Of a DNA stretch of 64,000 bases, positions 62,950 through 64,000 are shown piece after piece. Within the stretch, counting starts at the first letter, position 1. Every line of letters starts with the position of its first letter. The translations under genes and the position numbers were made by a program. Source of the stretch: Ignatzschineria indica (GTDB lineage Bacteria > Pseudomonadota > Gammaproteobacteria > Cardiobacteriales > Wohlfahrtiimonadaceae); assembly GCF_003121925.1 (NCBI RefSeq), contig NZ_QEWR01000002.1:558001-622000 (forward strand). The letters run 5' to 3'. The notes under the pieces were generated by a model. That model was not told where the DNA came from, did no database searches, and worked only from the letters and a program-made list of their open reading frames with translations.

Positions 62950-64000
62950 TTATCTCTCAAGAAATATCGCTTTCATCTGCTGCTTATCAATGACATCCCC
63001 TGTCTCTGGATCAGAAACAGTAATATCAAATGTAACCTTAGGAATAAACGCAACATTCTTGTCTTTACGGACTGCCGCATTGAGAGCTACACGCTCACCC
63101 GGCTTTAAGGTAATATCGTTAAAACGCATCGCTAACTCATAACCCTCATCCTCTACTGCGACATGAATTTTCTGTGCATCGAGCGTCAAGTTATTAAACT
63201 TCAATTCGTAAGTATTTTGAAGTCGACCATCACTTAAGAGTGTTGGCGGTTTACGGGTTGATTCAACAATATAGTGTGCAACATCTCGATGCGAAACGCT
63301 CCAAGCCAAGATTGCTGCAACAATGATGATTACAATACCATAACCAATATTTCTTGGTGTAAAGTAATTAGTCTTTTTACCCTCTAAACTATTTTCAGAA
63401 GCGTAACGTATTAATCCCGTTGGATATTTAAGGCTCGTCATCATATTGTGACAAGCATCAATACAGAGACCACACGTAATACAGCGATAGTTGATACCAT
63501 CACGAATATCGATACCTGCGGGACAGACCTGCACACATAGATCACAATCGATACAATCACCGTAACCTTCTTCAATACGTGTATCACGATCTCTTAAAGC
63601 CTTCGTTGGTTTTGCTCTTCCCTTAGTTCTCTCACCTCTTGCTTCATCATAAGTGACTACGAGCGTATCTTTATCAAACATAACCCCTTGGAAACGAGCA
63701 TAAGGACACATGTAAGTACAGACTTGCTCACGAGAGAAACCCGCCATAATAAAGGTTGCTGCAGTTATAAATGCGATCGCCCCATATGCTGCAAAAGGCG
63801 CTTGCCCAATAAACACAACTTTAATCAATTCTGGTGCAGGCATCCAATATGAGGTAAATGTGAACCCTGTCCATGCAGAAAAAATAAGCCAAACTAACCA
63901 AGTCAAACCGATCTTACTAATTTTCTCTCCATTCCATGGCCCTTCATGTAGACGTTTACGCGCATTACGATTTCCTTGAATGACGCTCTCAATCATAATG
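62950..64000 (-). CDS. ccoG: Cytochrome c oxidase accessory protein CcoG (partial)
   Basis: Cupric-reductase-like polyferredoxin for cbb3 oxidase assembly. The gene runs off the window's right edge; the visible 350 codons are the C-terminal part, beginning inside a segment matching the CcoG ERVIEGDRNAR-type motif (IESVIQGNRNAR). Features: helices, the CcoG motif CTYMCPYARFQGVMFD, two 4Fe-4S ferredoxin sets (CIDCDLCVQVCPAGI and CITCGLCIDACHN), one more helix, and the C-terminal Ig-like domain FixG_C. The typical CcoG length is about 470, so roughly 120 residues are outside. Confidence 0.95.
   Translation of the reverse strand, partial: IMIESVIQGNRNARKRLHEGPWNGEKISKIGLTWLVWLIFSAWTGFTFTSYWMPAPELIKVVFIGQAPFAAYGAIAFITAATFIMAGFSREQVCTYMCPYARFQGVMFDKDTLVVTYDEARGERTKGRAKPTKALRDRDTRIEEGYGDCIDCDLCVQVCPAGIDIRDGINYRCITCGLCIDACHNMMTSLKYPTGLIRYASENSLEGKKTNYFTPRNIGYGIVIIIVAAILAWSVSHRDVAHYIVESTRKPPTLLSDGRLQNTYELKFNNLTLDAQKIHVAVEDEGYELAMRFNDITLKPGERVALNAAVRKDKNVAFIPKVTFDITVSDPETGDVIDKQQMKAIFLER

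Overview
This window looks like chromosomal DNA of a low-GC gammaproteobacterium. The evidence is the gene content: lptD, lpxK and lapA/lapB (LPS), greB, rnr, dinB, a fused trpCF, hemJ, a gatCAB operon and cbb3-oxidase assembly genes. The AT-rich composition and this mix would suit the Ignatzschineria/Wohlfahrtiimonas group (Cardiobacteriales-like), but that placement is inference from general knowledge. No rRNA, phage, transposase, integrase or CRISPR array is visible. Almost everything is housekeeping or metabolic.

Layout. 0-17 kb: glmS; a purine-type NCS2 permease; lapA-lapB; a degenerate DEAD-box protein with a basic tail, followed by greB; arsB; ispG-trmB; hemJ; bcp; dprA; an unknown gene; a Bax-inhibitor-1 family membrane protein. 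17-32 kb: lptD; a PuuP-like amine/amino-acid importer behind a structured leader; a YhbW-like flavin oxidoreductase; dtd; a HAD hydrolase; coaX-lpxK; a DUF2218 gene followed by rnr; dinB; a LysR regulator. 33-38 kb: a 47-residue Gly/Cys-tailed peptide gene, msrA, an unknown gene, an SLC13 permease, an isochorismatase-like hydrolase and a small membrane protein. 38-44 kb: a trp operon (trpL-trpD-trpCF-trpB-trpA) with a recognisable promoter, a leader peptide with tandem Trp codons and an attenuator; trpE and trpG are absent. 44-51 kb: metallophosphoesterase, nadE, nicotinate phosphoribosyltransferase, two tRNA-Asn copies each with its own terminator, ilvD and a YchJ-like protein. 51-64 kb: comEC, a DeoR regulator, a gene-free kilobase, then a leftward run ccoG (cut by the window end)-ccoH/fixH-ccoI-ccoS-gatC-gatA-gatB.

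How genes work together. LapA/LapB, LpxK, LptD and GlmS all serve envelope synthesis. LapB controls LpxC stability in relatives, LpxK makes lipid A, LptD inserts LPS, and GlmS supplies glucosamine-6-phosphate. NadE and the nicotinate phosphoribosyltransferase form an NAD salvage pair. CcoG/H/I/S assemble and load copper into a cbb3 oxidase. DprA and ComEC are both natural-transformation genes.

Most unusual points: (1) a full-length DEAD-box-like protein whose catalytic motifs have all been replaced; (2) an orphan 47-aa peptide gene with a perfect Shine-Dalgarno, an acidic FDLD-containing leader and a Gly/Cys C-terminus; (3) a ComEC whose C-terminal metallo-beta-lactamase motif has lost most metal ligands; (4) trp attenuation placed in front of trpD; (5) many short tandem arrays (7-, 9-, 12-, 13- and 15/16-bp units) in intergenic DNA and also in frame inside lpxK and rnr.
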